From: an uncultured Sphingomonadaceae bacterium | Lineage (GTDB): Bacteria > Pseudomonadota > Alphaproteobacteria > Sphingomonadales > Sphingomonadaceae | NCBI GenBank assembly: GCA_947493195.1 | Contig: CANLQG010000005.1 | Location: 124,001 to 188,000 of the forward strand | Direction of reading: 5' to 3' | DNA length: 64,000 nt | In this document: positions 40,160 to 49,526 of the stretch, piece by piece | Layout: every line of letters begins with the position of its first letter | How positions within the stretch are numbered: position 1 is the stretch's first letter | Program-made: the position numbers and the translations under genes | Notes under the pieces: generated by a model | Database searches by the model: none | What the model saw: the letters and a program-made list of their open reading frames with translations, nothing else | Told to the model about the DNA's origin: nothing

Positions 40160-40852
40160 CTAGTTGACGTAGGCGTAGGTGATATCTTCGAAGGTATCGC
40201 AGTTGGCAACCGGATCGGGATCGCTGGCGTTTCGCTGGTAGATCCCGCTCAGGTCGCGGTCTGCACGCACGGTGTAACTGGCAACGGCGAAAATCTCGCC
40301 ATCGTCGAAGGTGAAGGGCTCACCGATGATGGGCTGGTAGTCGTAGCTGATTTCCACGAACATCACGGCTTCGTCTTCGAAAGCAATCACTTCCTCTCCG
40401 GCAGGTCCCATGCCGGGGAAATCATCGGCCAGGGCGCCGTCACCATCCTCGCCATAGGAACTGGTGTGATTCTTGAGGCCGACACAGCGCTGCCAGTTAA
40501 TGAACTGCTGATCGTCCGTATCCGGCACGACTTCGAGGCTGCTGAGTATCACGCGGCCATGGGTATAAAGGTCGATTGTCGCGCCGCCCTGCAACTGCGC
40601 GCCGTAGAACAGGTCGTTTATATCGCCTTCGAAAATCCTGCGATCCTCGATCATCGACTGGTCACCGATGCGAGAGGCGTTGTCCGCGATAAGGTTGGCC
40701 AGCTGGGACACCTTCATCTGCACCAAAACGCGGTTGGCCACTTCCACGCCCATCAGGCCGACACCCAGAATCAGCGGGAACGTCAGCGCGAATTCCGTCA
40801 TCGCTACGCCCGCGGTGTTGTGAAGTAACCGAGAGAAAAGGGACAGCCTCAC
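40160..40852 (-). CDS. TadE-like pseudopilin
   Basis: 230 aa from the GTG at 40852, which overlaps the upstream stop (GTGA). The N terminus has the TadE signature: a short basic leader, then GVAMTEFALTFPLILGVGLM, with the conserved Glu after the hydrophilic leader and one transmembrane helix. The rest is predicted extracytoplasmic. TadE proteins are minor pseudopilins of Flp/Tad pili, processed by the prepilin peptidase TadV. It is the last gene of a six-gene minus-strand cluster. Confidence 0.85.
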   Translation of the reverse strand: MRLSLFSRLLHNTAGVAMTEFALTFPLILGVGLMGVEVANRVLVQMKVSQLANLIADNASRIGDQSMIEDRRIFEGDINDLFYGAQLQGGATIDLYTHGRVILSSLEVVPDTDDQQFINWQRCVGLKNHTSSYGEDGDGALADDFPGMGPAGEEVIAFEDEAVMFVEISYDYQPIIGEPFTFDDGEIFAVASYTVRADRDLSGIYQRNASDPDPVANCDTFEDITYAYVN

Positions 40853-41439
40853 GTGCAATTCCCGATGCCGGTGTTGATCTGCTGAAGGTTGAAGGGCTGG
40901 TTGCGCAGGATCGTGCGCGCCCGCACGGTTACCTCGTTATCCAGATTGATCAGCCGCGCGATGGGAAACATGCGGTCATAGGTTGCCGTGACGGTATAGA
41001 CCACGGCATCGCGCGCGCCGCTGGTGGCATCCAGCGAACGATCCGCATCCCACACGCCGTTGCCGTTGATATCCTCGAACACCTCGTTGTTGTTGCAGGT
41101 ACCGTCGTTGTTGGTGTCACTGTATTCCTCTGCCATGCCGACATCGGAATAGTTGGTGTAAGCCGTGCGTTCGAACGTCACGACTGCATTGGGCACCACG
41201 CCCTGCACCGCGCGGGTCACCTCGGCATCCAGCGCCGCGGGATTGTTCGAAAACCGCTCGATCGTGGAATCGCGCGCAGCGTTCTGTACCGCGCCTTCGA
41301 CCATCGTGTCGGCGTAGAAGTTGTAGGACATATCGAACAGGCCCATCAGCGTCATCACCAGCACGGGGGCAATCAGGCCGAATTCCGTGACGGTAACACC
41401 ACGCTCATCGCGGGCGAGGGGGCGCAGCACGCCGCCCAT
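40849..41439 (-). CDS. TadE-like pseudopilin with acidic, dockerin-like insert
   Basis: 196 aa from the ATG at 41439; a longer reading overlaps the next gene. The TadE signature is ERGVTVTEFGLIAPVLVMTL, with the Glu and a single helix. The extracytoplasmic part holds an Asp/Asn-rich insert: DTNNDGT, then EDINGNGVWDADRSLD. The insert resembles calcium-binding loops of EF-hand or dockerin type, with D-x-N-x-N-G spacing. Such a loop could bind calcium in the assembled pilus; this is inference. It overlaps both neighbours. Confidence 0.85.
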   Translation of the reverse strand: MGGVLRPLARDERGVTVTEFGLIAPVLVMTLMGLFDMSYNFYADTMVEGAVQNAARDSTIERFSNNPAALDAEVTRAVQGVVPNAVVTFERTAYTNYSDVGMAEEYSDTNNDGTCNNNEVFEDINGNGVWDADRSLDATSGARDAVVYTVTATYDRMFPIARLINLDNEVTVRARTILRNQPFNLQQINTGIGNCT

Positions 41440-43382
41440 CAGCCGGTTATCCTCAGTTCGCTCATGGCGCGGGCGATGGCTTCGAAGGCATCGTTGAGCT
41501 GCTCTGCATTGGATGCCTCGAAAGAGCGGCCCGGCCCGGCACATTCGGTCATCAGGTCGGTAAGGCCGGTGCCGAACGCGACTACCCATACGGTGACGTT
41601 GCGGTTCTTCACCTGTTCGCAGGCGACGCCGAAGCGGTTCTCGATCACCTGGGGCAATGTTTCGCTGGAGGAATCAGGGTCCCAGCGGCGCTGATCCAGC
41701 CCATCCACGCCGTATACGCCATAGGCAAGGTCGTATGGCTCGGTCTGTCCGTCCGTCAGCCAGATCATGTGGCGGCTGCGCTGGCGACCTTCGGTATCGG
41801 CGTTTTCCGCGGCGAAGATGCCGGTGGGCGAGATCAGGCGACCGCCCCAGATCATGCCGATATCGTGGTAGGTCGCGCCATAAGGCACCAGGGTGGCAAG
41901 ATAGGTATCCAGCTGGCCCGCCGACATCACATCCAGCTTCTTCGCTGCCGCCGGGCAGTCCGAAAACCACCATATGCCGCTGTCGACATATTCGTTGGTC
42001 GTGCGGTGCTTGCGCGTATCGAAGTTGCCATTGCCGTTCGCTTCGATGCGGCGCACGTAGATCTCCTCGGGATAGCGCGGGCGCCACTGGGTAGCCGGAT
42101 CGCCCGGAGTGGGCACCAGGTCGATATTCAGGTCCAGCGCCTGATCGAAATCAACATTGTCGTAGTCTGTAATTTCGTAGGTATCGCGCTCTTCGATGCA
42201 GCCCTCGGTTTCGGCGCGCCAGTTGCTGACGTCGCGCGTCAGTTGGTCGTATTCCCAAACGATCCGGTCAAAACTGGGTACCTCGCGTACACGTTCATAA
42301 CGCTCGACATAGTTGACGTCCGTACTTGTCATCACGCGGCATGTCTGGCCGCTGCGCCAGGTGGTGTAGCGCGTACCATTCGAAGTTCGTTCCATCGGCT
42401 GGATTTGCAACAGGGCCGGAGGTTCCTCCTGTCTTTCATTCCTGCGAGCACCGTTCTCGGTGTCGGTATAGCTCCACGAATTCGCGGGACGCGAACCGTT
42501 GCAACTCCACCAGCCGCTCTGGTCGGCATTGGCCGGCTCGTTCCAGGTGGCCGCGTATGTGGAAACCTCTTGCCAGTTGCTGCGGCTGCCCGAAACATAA
42601 GTCCAGTTACGGTTGAAGGTGCGGCCTACATTCTCGTTGGGCAAACGCTGGCCGGTATCGATGCGACCCTGGTAGTGCCATGAGCTGACGACCCATTCGT
42701 CCAGCAACAGATCGCCGACGTTCACGTTGGTCGCATAAGGGACGAAGCCATAGCGGATTTCGGTCCCCGGCGCCTTGCCACCCTCGACGACGGCGTAGAA
42801 GTCGCGGATCGTCTGCTTGAGCGTCTCAATGCGCGACAGGCTGTCGCCGGGATTGCTGTGGCGCATCGAACCCGTGGTATCGATCACCATCATCACATCG
42901 AGATTGCTGAAATTCAGGATCGCTTCGCATTGCGCCGAAATTTCGAGATTTTCCTGTCCGAAAATGCGCATCAGCGTGGTCGGCACGTCGACGGAGGCAA
43001 AGCCGGAAATGGCGTAGTCGTTCTCCAGCTGCATCGCGAACTCGCGATTGCTGGTACCGTATACGCCGTCACGGAAATTGATGTTGAAGAAGCGCTGTCC
43101 GGTTGAGGCCACGTTGGCGGGAACCTCGCCATCCACGACAACGGTCGCACCCAACCGCTGGCGGGCCGCCAGGACACCGGCGTCGCAGGCCTGTTGCAAC
43201 TGAACCTGCGACAGGTAGCCCCGGCCCATGTCGATCGCGCCGCCGATCAGGCCCAGAAGCGGGAACAGGGCAGCGGCCAGCATGGCGGCCACATTGCCCG
43301 AGCGATCCCGCAAGAGGCGGCGGAGGAAGCCTGCGCCTTGGGCGCGGCGGGAGGGGCGAGGTGCTATCACAGTCTCCCCCAA
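41439..43382 (-). CDS. TadG-like pilus protein with von Willebrand A domain
   Basis: 647 aa. The N-terminal TadG/TadE-type membrane helix follows a basic leader (RSGNVAAMLAAALFPLLGLI). A vWA domain begins VMMVIDTTGSMRHSNPGD near residue 166 and includes the MIDAS-like DTTGSM. A second block near the C terminus reads MIWLTDGQTEPYDLAYGVYG. TadG proteins anchor or cap Tad pili. The start is TTG at 43382, or GTG at 43370 just after a GGGGGAG; both are weak choices. A long Trp/Tyr/Arg-rich insert (about 240-430) sits between the vWA blocks. Confidence 0.85.
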   Translation of the reverse strand: MGETVIAPRPSRRAQGAGFLRRLLRDRSGNVAAMLAAALFPLLGLIGGAIDMGRGYLSQVQLQQACDAGVLAARQRLGATVVVDGEVPANVASTGQRFFNINFRDGVYGTSNREFAMQLENDYAISGFASVDVPTTLMRIFGQENLEISAQCEAILNFSNLDVMMVIDTTGSMRHSNPGDSLSRIETLKQTIRDFYAVVEGGKAPGTEIRYGFVPYATNVNVGDLLLDEWVVSSWHYQGRIDTGQRLPNENVGRTFNRNWTYVSGSRSNWQEVSTYAATWNEPANADQSGWWSCNGSRPANSWSYTDTENGARRNERQEEPPALLQIQPMERTSNGTRYTTWRSGQTCRVMTSTDVNYVERYERVREVPSFDRIVWEYDQLTRDVSNWRAETEGCIEERDTYEITDYDNVDFDQALDLNIDLVPTPGDPATQWRPRYPEEIYVRRIEANGNGNFDTRKHRTTNEYVDSGIWWFSDCPAAAKKLDVMSAGQLDTYLATLVPYGATYHDIGMIWGGRLISPTGIFAAENADTEGRQRSRHMIWLTDGQTEPYDLAYGVYGVDGLDQRRWDPDSSSETLPQVIENRFGVACEQVKNRNVTVWVVAFGTGLTDLMTECAGPGRSFEASNAEQLNDAFEAIARAMSELRITG

Positions 43383-43490
43383 TACCGACCAACCCTGATT
43401 TGATCGTTTAGGATCAGGGTTAAGAAATTCATGAATTCGAAAAAGGGGATGGCAGACGCCGGCATCGGGCCAGTCAGTTTGCCCGTTCAG

Positions 43491-43934
43491 CTACACCAGG
43501 AAGATCGGGCGGGTGTAGGTGATGAAGGGAAACTCGATACCCGCAAAGCCCAGGAAGCTCTCGATCTGGTAGGAAACCACCAGCTGGATTTCGGTCGCCC
43601 CGTCCACGCGCTGTGTGCCGGGCGTCGTGACGACCGCATTGACCCGCGATTGTTCTAGCAGATAGGGCGCACCAAGCGCGTGGTTTTTGGCCCAGGTCTC
43701 GATCTGCGAATTCGAGATCTCGTTACCCGTCTGGTATTGCACCATGGCATAGCGAGCGACGTCGGATGAAAGCCCGCGCAGCGCGTTGTAGTTCTGAAAG
43801 GCGATGCCCACCTGCAGCACGCCTACCATCATCAGGATCAGCGCCGGGGAAAGCAGGGCGAACTCTATCGCGCTCGCGCCTTTTGCGTCATGGCGAATAC
43901 GGGAAAGCAGGCATTTGATCTTCATCGCAATCAT
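43491..43934 (-). CDS. TadE-like pseudopilin
   Basis: 147 aa with the TadE signature GASAIEFALLSPALILMMVG (Glu after the basic leader) and one helix, followed by a small extracytoplasmic domain. The start ATG at 43934 overlaps the stop of the upstream TadE gene (ATGA). An alternative ATG lies three codons later. About 110 bases separate it from the vWA TadG gene. Confidence 0.85.
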   Translation of the reverse strand: MIAMKIKCLLSRIRHDAKGASAIEFALLSPALILMMVGVLQVGIAFQNYNALRGLSSDVARYAMVQYQTGNEISNSQIETWAKNHALGAPYLLEQSRVNAVVTTPGTQRVDGATEIQLVVSYQIESFLGFAGIEFPFITYTRPIFLV

Positions 43935-44401
43935 CCGATCTGTACCGTGCGACTGACGTTATAGGTGAAGCCCTCGCCAACACCCCATTTGGTCCAGATC
44001 GGTGCGTAGCTGTCGGTCAGGTCGACACGGATGAACTTGTACTGCACCCCGCCGCCGCAGCTGTCGGCCACGGTGACGTAGTCGGTCGTCGTGCCGCAAC
44101 GGTAGATTTCGGTCACGGTGATCTGGTCCGTGGTCAGGCCACTCGAGGTTGCCAGGACATCGCGCACCGTGTTGCGTTGCGCTTGGGTTTCGGGGATCAC
44201 GGCGCGCACGATCGAGGCAGCTTCGGCAGCCGCGCTTTGCAGGTCCGTCTGGCGGGCGACCATCGTGGCCACCTCGAACCCGCCCAGCGCCATAATCAGC
44301 AGCACCGGCGCAACGAAGGCCATCTCGATTGCCATCGACCCTTTTTCGTCGCTTCCGATGCGTGTCATCCGGCAATAGGCGCGGGCGAGGGCGTTCATCA
44401 T
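43931..44401 (-). CDS. TadE-like pseudopilin
   Basis: 156 aa. A basic leader (about 1-20) leads into GSMAIEMAFVAPVLLIMALG, the TadE motif with a conserved Glu, and one membrane helix. The C-terminal half contains two close Cys residues around YRCGTTTDYVTVADSCGGG, probably a disulfide outside the membrane. It overlaps the upstream TadG-like gene and the downstream TadE gene by four bases each. Confidence 0.85.
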   Translation of the reverse strand: MMNALARAYCRMTRIGSDEKGSMAIEMAFVAPVLLIMALGGFEVATMVARQTDLQSAAAEAASIVRAVIPETQAQRNTVRDVLATSSGLTTDQITVTEIYRCGTTTDYVTVADSCGGGVQYKFIRVDLTDSYAPIWTKWGVGEGFTYNVSRTVQIG

Positions 44402-45993
44402 GCGACAAGCCTGACTTTGGATGCGGTGCTAACCACCGTGGTGTCTTCGTTCGACCCCGCCGGGCAGAACGTCTGCATGTCGGTAGTGCCGGTCAGGGTG
44501 ATATTCCGCGCGGCAATCATCAGGCACTGGCTTGTCACGCCCGCCGTGCCCGCAAAGAACACCTCGCTGGCGGGGAAGTACATCGTGCCGTTCAGGATGG
44601 TGTTGGCATTGCCGTTGATTCTCTGGCCATTGTTGCCGGCACCGGGTCCGTCGCGGTCCTCGAATACCAGCATGCCGGCAAGGGCATTGGCATCCTCGGG
44701 AGAGACCCCGGCAGCCATCAGATCGGATGCCGCCATGGCGGTCAGGTTCACGTCGGCGCCGCCGTTGATGACGATGGAGGCGCCATTGTAGAGCACGAAC
44801 ATTACGCCCGCGCCGCTCACTTCGTGCTGTCCATTGATCCGCAGCGAACCGCCATCGATGATGTAGACGCCCGGCGCGAATGCGGTATCACAGCCGATAT
44901 GGATGTTGGTGTAGGTGCCGGGACGAACGTTGCCGGCTTGCCCGCCTTCCAACACACGCACATCCGAATAGGTCGTCGTCTTGCGGAGCTCTCGGCGCTG
45001 CCATTTCTTTTTCTGACCTTTACCGCCCAGGTCGCGCCATACCACTTCCTCAGTCACTGTAGTGCCTGCTACGGTGCCGTTTGCCACCAGAACATCATCG
45101 TCGCTGCTCGATACATCGGAACTCTCCAACCCCTCGGGGTTTTCCCAAGGTTCGAGATTATTCTGGTTCGGCCCCTGCCAGTATGAATATTCCGTCCGGG
45201 TACGGATATCGACATCAGCGAATGTCGTGTCGCTTTCGCCAGAGCAGCTGTAGGTCCGCGAGATCCGGGATTCTGTAGGGTTGGGCGGGTCAAGTTCGGC
45301 GAACGGATCGTAGAGTCCGGTCATGTATTCCATGATCACATCGTCGGTGTTGTTCTTCAGCCATTCGTCGATCCCCCCGGCCGAAAGAATCCATCCCGCC
45401 TGGATTTCCGGGTTACCGTTCACCTTGATCGAAAGGTCATCGGTCGAGAGTGCAGCCATGCCGCAGCTTGCGGTCAGAACCGCGTTGCCGCCGATGGTGA
45501 TAGCACCGGTATCGTCGAGGTCGGTTGCGATCAGGCAGCTGGTAAAGGTCACGCCCTCCTCGAAACTGGCCTGGGCGTAGGCATAGACGGAGGAAGAGCT
45601 TCCGGTCAGGAAGCTCGAGAAGGGAAGCTCTTTCGACGCTGTGGCCGAAACTGCTACGGAATTGTCGGAACCGCCTGCAAAGTCTGCCAGTCGCACGTCA
45701 GGCTCGGAACTGAACCCTTCCACCACGGAAAGGTTGGCGGCGAATTCCTGCTGGGCGCGCAGCTGGTATGTTCCCTCGGTTTCCGATTCCGCCGCCGCCC
45801 AGGCTCCGGCAACCGCGGCCTGGTCCACCGCGAACTGCAATTCGCGCTTCCACATGTACCACTGGGTCACGTCGACCCCCAGGCCGGCGCCGCCGATGAG
45901 AACCGGCATGCCAAGCGCGACGAGCAAGGTTGCATTGCCGCTGCGACAGTTTGCAACTTCGCCTAGTGTATTGCGGATGAACTTGCGGATCAT
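44398..45993 (-). CDS. TadG-like pilus assembly protein (no vWA domain)
   Basis: 531 aa from the ATG at 45993 (AGGTG eight bases upstream); a GTG nine bases earlier is less likely. The N terminus has RSGNATLLVALGMPVLIGGAG with one helix, the TadG_N pattern. The C-terminal half is a beta-rich region with repeating turns, ending TLTGTTDMQTFCPAG, typical of TadG-related proteins. No MIDAS motif is seen, so it differs from the other TadG-like protein in the cluster. It is the first gene of the six-gene run, with a ~245-base divergent region upstream. Confidence 0.8.
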   Translation of the reverse strand: MIRKFIRNTLGEVANCRSGNATLLVALGMPVLIGGAGLGVDVTQWYMWKRELQFAVDQAAVAGAWAAAESETEGTYQLRAQQEFAANLSVVEGFSSEPDVRLADFAGGSDNSVAVSATASKELPFSSFLTGSSSSVYAYAQASFEEGVTFTSCLIATDLDDTGAITIGGNAVLTASCGMAALSTDDLSIKVNGNPEIQAGWILSAGGIDEWLKNNTDDVIMEYMTGLYDPFAELDPPNPTESRISRTYSCSGESDTTFADVDIRTRTEYSYWQGPNQNNLEPWENPEGLESSDVSSSDDDVLVANGTVAGTTVTEEVVWRDLGGKGQKKKWQRRELRKTTTYSDVRVLEGGQAGNVRPGTYTNIHIGCDTAFAPGVYIIDGGSLRINGQHEVSGAGVMFVLYNGASIVINGGADVNLTAMAASDLMAAGVSPEDANALAGMLVFEDRDGPGAGNNGQRINGNANTILNGTMYFPASEVFFAGTAGVTSQCLMIAARNITLTGTTDMQTFCPAGSNEDTTVVSTASKVRLVA

Positions 45994-46238
45994 TGGGTAC
46001 ACCTACGAATGAAACCATCTAATCTCGCGTAGTTACGTCGAGCGTGGTTTCGCGGAAGTAACGCAATGGGGTTAACAGGATGTTTGCCCTGGTCTTCCGC
46101 ATGTGTTCGGCTGGCGGACCGCAACAAGCAGGGACGCTTGTGCGACTCGAAGCTGAATTCGGCCGTAGCGCTGGCCCGCGCAAACTCCCGGATGTGCGGC
46201 TTTGACTCTGGCAGGCATTTCGGGCGAAGGGGCGCACC

Positions 46239-46889
46239 ATGTCATCCGATTTGGTCGAAACCCTGCCCCTCGCAAACCGGCTGGCGCTCTCCTACGCGCC
46301 GCGCACATGCCGCGAGGACGTGCTCGCGCTGCTGGCGCTCGACGCGCGGCTTGCCGGCATCGTGCGCGGCGATGGAGAGCCGATCATCGCGCAGATGAAA
46401 CTGGCCTGGTGGCGGGAACGGCTGGCGCAGGATCCGCAGGACTGGCCGCTGGGAGAGCCGCTGCTCGCGCTGCTGCGCGCGGGAAAGCTGGACACCACTG
46501 CCTTGCCGCCCCTGGTCGATGGCTGGGAAGCCCTGCTGGCGGACGCTCTGGACGAAACCGTGGTGGAGTCGTTCGCGGCCGGTCGCATGGCCATGTGGCA
46601 AACCCTTGCCGCCGCCCATGGAGCCAGTAGCGCAAAAGTCGCTCAGGCGGCGCGGGAACAGGCCATGACCGACCTCGCCCTCAACCTCGGCACGAGGGAG
46701 GAGGCAGCGATGGCACGCGATCTGGCCAATGCGCAGGGATGGGAACCGTCCCGCTTGCCGCCCCCTTTGCGCCCGCTGGCAATTCTGCACGGCTTGTCCC
46801 GCCGCGCGCTGCAGCGCGGCGCGGAAGAGTTGCTGGACGGCCCCGGGGCGATGGCTTCTGTTTTGCGCCTTGGAATCCTGGGCAGATAA
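46239..46889 (+). CDS. squalene/phytoene synthase-like protein (NDUFAF6-like)
   Basis: 216 aa, shorter than carotenoid-pathway phytoene synthases (~300). The fold signature of the family is kept in IIAQMKLAWWRERLAQD near residue 50 and a helical C terminus. The Asp-rich DxxxD catalytic motifs are absent; the first motif region reads LLALDARLAGIV. Such short, motif-less homologues resemble the complex I assembly factor NDUFAF6 rather than a synthase. That role fits an organism with a nuo operon but is inference. It precedes the EF-hand gene by 32 bases. Confidence 0.75.
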   Translation: MSSDLVETLPLANRLALSYAPRTCREDVLALLALDARLAGIVRGDGEPIIAQMKLAWWRERLAQDPQDWPLGEPLLALLRAGKLDTTALPPLVDGWEALLADALDETVVESFAAGRMAMWQTLAAAHGASSAKVAQAAREQAMTDLALNLGTREEAAMARDLANAQGWEPSRLPPPLRPLAILHGLSRRALQRGAEELLDGPGAMASVLRLGILGR

Positions 46890-46890
46890 C

Positions 46891-46919
46891 GTAAGTTCCC
46901 CGAATCCAAGGGGAATTAC
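46891..46919 (+). promoter_or_regulatory. hairpin enclosing the EF-hand gene's Shine-Dalgarno
   Basis: GTAAGTTCCCC (46891-46901) pairs with GGGGAATTAC (46910-46919) as ten pairs with one bulged G and loop GAATCCAA. The 3' strand is the ribosome-binding site; the AUG follows at 46922. It starts one base after the upstream stop codon. No T-run follows, so a terminator is unlikely. Confidence 0.5.
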
Positions 46920-46921
46920 TT

Positions 46922-47392
46922 ATGAACCGCGTTATTCTCGGCGCATTCGCGGCGCTGCTGCTGGTGGCTCTCGGCCTGTTCTGGGTACAGGGAAGGGCGC
47001 AGGTGGAGGAGGGGGCTCCGCCGCCTGAGGCCGAAAGTGCCGATAAGGCTGTCGATCCGGATGCGCTGCCCAGCGCCGATGTGGCCGATCTGACCGGGCC
47101 TGCGCCGCCCGAAGCCAGCGAACTGACTCGCGAGCAGCGCCGGTTCTTTCGCTACGACAGGAACCGTGACCTGAAGATAACCCGCAACGAGATGCTCTCG
47201 ACCCGCACGGACGCTTTCCGGCGCTTGGACACCGACGGCAATAACCTGCTGACCTTCGAGGAATGGGCCATCACCACCAGCGATCGCTTTGCCGAGATGG
47301 ACGCGAACGAGGACAACGAACTCACGCAGGCAGAATTCGCCACCAGCGCACCCAAGCCAAGGGCAACGTCGCGACCAAGCTGCAATTGCTGA
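46922..47392 (+). CDS. EF-hand protein with N-terminal membrane anchor
   Basis: 156 aa. An N-terminal signal anchor (about residues 4-22, ILGAFAALLLVALGLFWV) precedes an acidic Pro/Ala linker. Three EF-hand loops follow: DRNRDLKITRNE near residue 77, DTDGNNLLTFEE near 103, and DANEDNELTQAE near 125, each with acidic residues at 1, 3, 5 and 12. The layout suggests a periplasmic calcium-binding protein tethered to the inner membrane. Role unknown. Its ribosome-binding site is buried in a leader hairpin. It ends five bases from the convergent trmFO. Confidence 0.85.
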   Translation: MNRVILGAFAALLLVALGLFWVQGRAQVEEGAPPPEAESADKAVDPDALPSADVADLTGPAPPEASELTREQRRFFRYDRNRDLKITRNEMLSTRTDAFRRLDTDGNNLLTFEEWAITTSDRFAEMDANEDNELTQAEFATSAPKPRATSRPSCNC

Positions 47393-47396
47393 TGCG

Positions 47397-48761
47397 TCAG
47401 GCGGGCACTCTCATGCCCGCCAGCCATTCACCGAAATCAGCCTTGGCGCGGTTGGTATAGGCTTCCTTGCGCTGCTTCTTCTTCACCTCGTGCAGTGGCG
47501 GGAATAGGCCGAAGTTCACGTTCATCGGCTGAAAGTGGGCGGCATCGGCGTCGCCTGTGATATGGCTCAGCAGCGCGCCCATCGCGCTGGTCGCAGGGGG
47601 AGGGGACCATGCCTCTCCCGCAAGCTCGCTGGCTGCCATCATGCCTGCCATCAGGCCCACAGCGCTGCTTTCGACATAGCCCTCGCACCCGGTGACCTGC
47701 CCGGCGAACCGGATGTGGGGCGCGCTTTTCAGGCGTAGCTGGCGATCCAGCAATTCGGGTGAGTTGATGAAGGTGTTGCGGTGCAGACCGCCCAAACGCG
47801 CGAACTCCGCATTTTCCAGGCCGGGAATGGAGCGGAACAGCTCGACCTGAGCGCCGTATTTCATCTTGGTCTGGAAGCCGACCATGTTCCACAAGGTGCC
47901 CAGCTTGTTATCCTGCCGCAATTGCACCACCGCGTAGGGCCAGCGGCCCTGGGGGTGCTCTTCCGTGCGGTCATGCGGGTTATCGAGGCCGACACCTTTC
48001 ATCGGGCCATAGCGCAGGGTTTCGATGCCGCGCTCTGCCATCACCTCGATCGGCATGCAGCCATCGAAATAGGGGGTATTGGCCTCCCATTCCTTGAACT
48101 CGCCCTTTTCGGCGTCGATCAGGCCTTGCACGAAAGCCTCGTACTGCGCCTTGTCCATCGGACAGTTGATGTAGTCGCCATCCTCGTTGGAAGCTGCCGT
48201 CGTCTTGTTCCAGCGCGACTGGATCCACGCCTTGCTCATGTCGATGCTGTCGCGATAGACGATGGGGGCGATGGCATCGAAAAAAGCGAGCCGGTCCGCG
48301 CCGGTGGCACTGACGATGCTTTCTGCAAGACTTGCTGCGGTGAGCGGACCGGTGGCGACGATGGTCAGGCCTTCGGCGGGCAACTGGTCCACCTTTTCGC
48401 GCACGACCTCGATATTCGGATGCTGTTCGAGCCGCTTCTGCACCTCGGTACTGAACACGTCGCGGTCGACTGCCATGGCGCTTCCGGCAGGAACACGCGC
48501 CATCTCGCCAGCGGACATGATGATGGAATCGAGCCGCCGCATCTCGTGATGCAGCAGGCCAACGGCGTTTTTTTCATCGTCGTCACTGCGGAAGGAATTG
48601 GAGCACACCAGTTCGGCAAGGCCGTCGGTCTGATGCGCAGCGGTCATCTCGCCGCTTCCTCGCATTTCGGAAAGACGCACTTTCACGCCCCGCTGCGCGA
48701 GTTGCCATGCCGCTTCGCTGCCTGCGAGACCGCCGCCGATGATATGTACCTGATGTGCCAT
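47397..48761 (-). CDS. trmFO: methylenetetrahydrofolate--tRNA-(uracil-5-)-methyltransferase
   Basis: FAD/folate-dependent enzyme forming 5-methyluridine at position 54 of tRNA. 454 aa, with the N-terminal dinucleotide-binding motif [16 protein letters not shown], the conserved [11 protein letters not shown] (Cys near residue 53), and [16 protein letters not shown] near the C terminus. All are diagnostic of TrmFO, formerly called Gid. It is convergent with the EF-hand gene and divergent from the lysoplasmalogenase gene. Confidence 0.96.
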   Translation of the reverse strand: MAHQVHIIGGGLAGSEAAWQLAQRGVKVRLSEMRGSGEMTAAHQTDGLAELVCSNSFRSDDDEKNAVGLLHHEMRRLDSIIMSAGEMARVPAGSAMAVDRDVFSTEVQKRLEQHPNIEVVREKVDQLPAEGLTIVATGPLTAASLAESIVSATGADRLAFFDAIAPIVYRDSIDMSKAWIQSRWNKTTAASNEDGDYINCPMDKAQYEAFVQGLIDAEKGEFKEWEANTPYFDGCMPIEVMAERGIETLRYGPMKGVGLDNPHDRTEEHPQGRWPYAVVQLRQDNKLGTLWNMVGFQTKMKYGAQVELFRSIPGLENAEFARLGGLHRNTFINSPELLDRQLRLKSAPHIRFAGQVTGCEGYVESSAVGLMAGMMAASELAGEAWSPPPATSAMGALLSHITGDADAAHFQPMNVNFGLFPPLHEVKKKQRKEAYTNRAKADFGEWLAGMRVPA

Positions 48762-48824
48762 GGCGCGGCTGATAAGCGTTCACGGGCGCTGGCGCAAACA
48801 AAGAGGCGCGGCTAGTGACACCTC

Positions 48825-49523
48825 ATGCCTCCCAAGCAGCCCCATCCCGCCCTGGCTCAGAAACGCCCGTTCCTGCTGCTCAGCGTCGTTGCCGCGCTAT
48901 CCTACTATTACCTGCAGGCGACCGATCTGCCGGAATTGTATCTTATTCCCATCAAGGGCTTTGGCGTCGGTTTCCTGGCGATCTATGCCTACCTGCGCCA
49001 CCAGAGCGGGGATTCGCACCGGCTTGCGCTTGCCCTGGCAGTGGCGGCTCTGGCCGACATGGCAATCGAGTTCGACCTGCGCGTGGGCGCTGCGGTGTTC
49101 TTCGTGTTCCACATGCTGGCGGTGTCGGTCTTCATGAACCATTCGCGCGGCAAGCTGCACGGGGGGGACCAGTGGGCCTTCCTCGCCATCCTGATCCTGC
49201 CTCCGGTTATCGGCTATTTCCTGCCCTACGACCGAACCATCGGCTGGGCGGTCGCGATCTATGCAGTGGCGCTCAGCCTGATGGCAGCGAGCGCCTGGAT
49301 GAGCGACTTTCCACGAATGCGCGTGGCCGCTGGCGCATTGCTGTTCGTGCTGTCGGACATGCTGATATTCGCTGAACTTGGCCCGCTATCGGGCAGCGCG
49401 GTGCCGGAATACCTCGTGTGGCCGATCTATTACCTCGGCCAGTTCCTGATCACCGTGGGCGTGGTGACCACTTTGCGGAAACGGAACCCGGAACTGCGGG
49501 TGGCGTGGCGGCGGGAGGACTAG
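48825..49523 (+). CDS. lysoplasmalogenase (YhhN/TMEM86 family)
   Basis: 232 aa with about eight transmembrane helices. Segments such as LYLIPIKGFGVGFLAIYAYL near the start, MNHSRGKLHGGDQWAFL, and YLVWPIYYLGQFLITVG near the end match the YhhN/TMEM86 family. Family members hydrolyse the vinyl-ether bond of lysoplasmalogens. The substrate in this bacterium is not clear, since plasmalogens are rare in aerobic proteobacteria. It stands alone, ending three bases before the convergent NTF2-like gene. Confidence 0.85.
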   Translation: MPPKQPHPALAQKRPFLLLSVVAALSYYYLQATDLPELYLIPIKGFGVGFLAIYAYLRHQSGDSHRLALALAVAALADMAIEFDLRVGAAVFFVFHMLAVSVFMNHSRGKLHGGDQWAFLAILILPPVIGYFLPYDRTIGWAVAIYAVALSLMAASAWMSDFPRMRVAAGALLFVLSDMLIFAELGPLSGSAVPEYLVWPIYYLGQFLITVGVVTTLRKRNPELRVAWRRED

Positions 49524-49526
49524 CCT

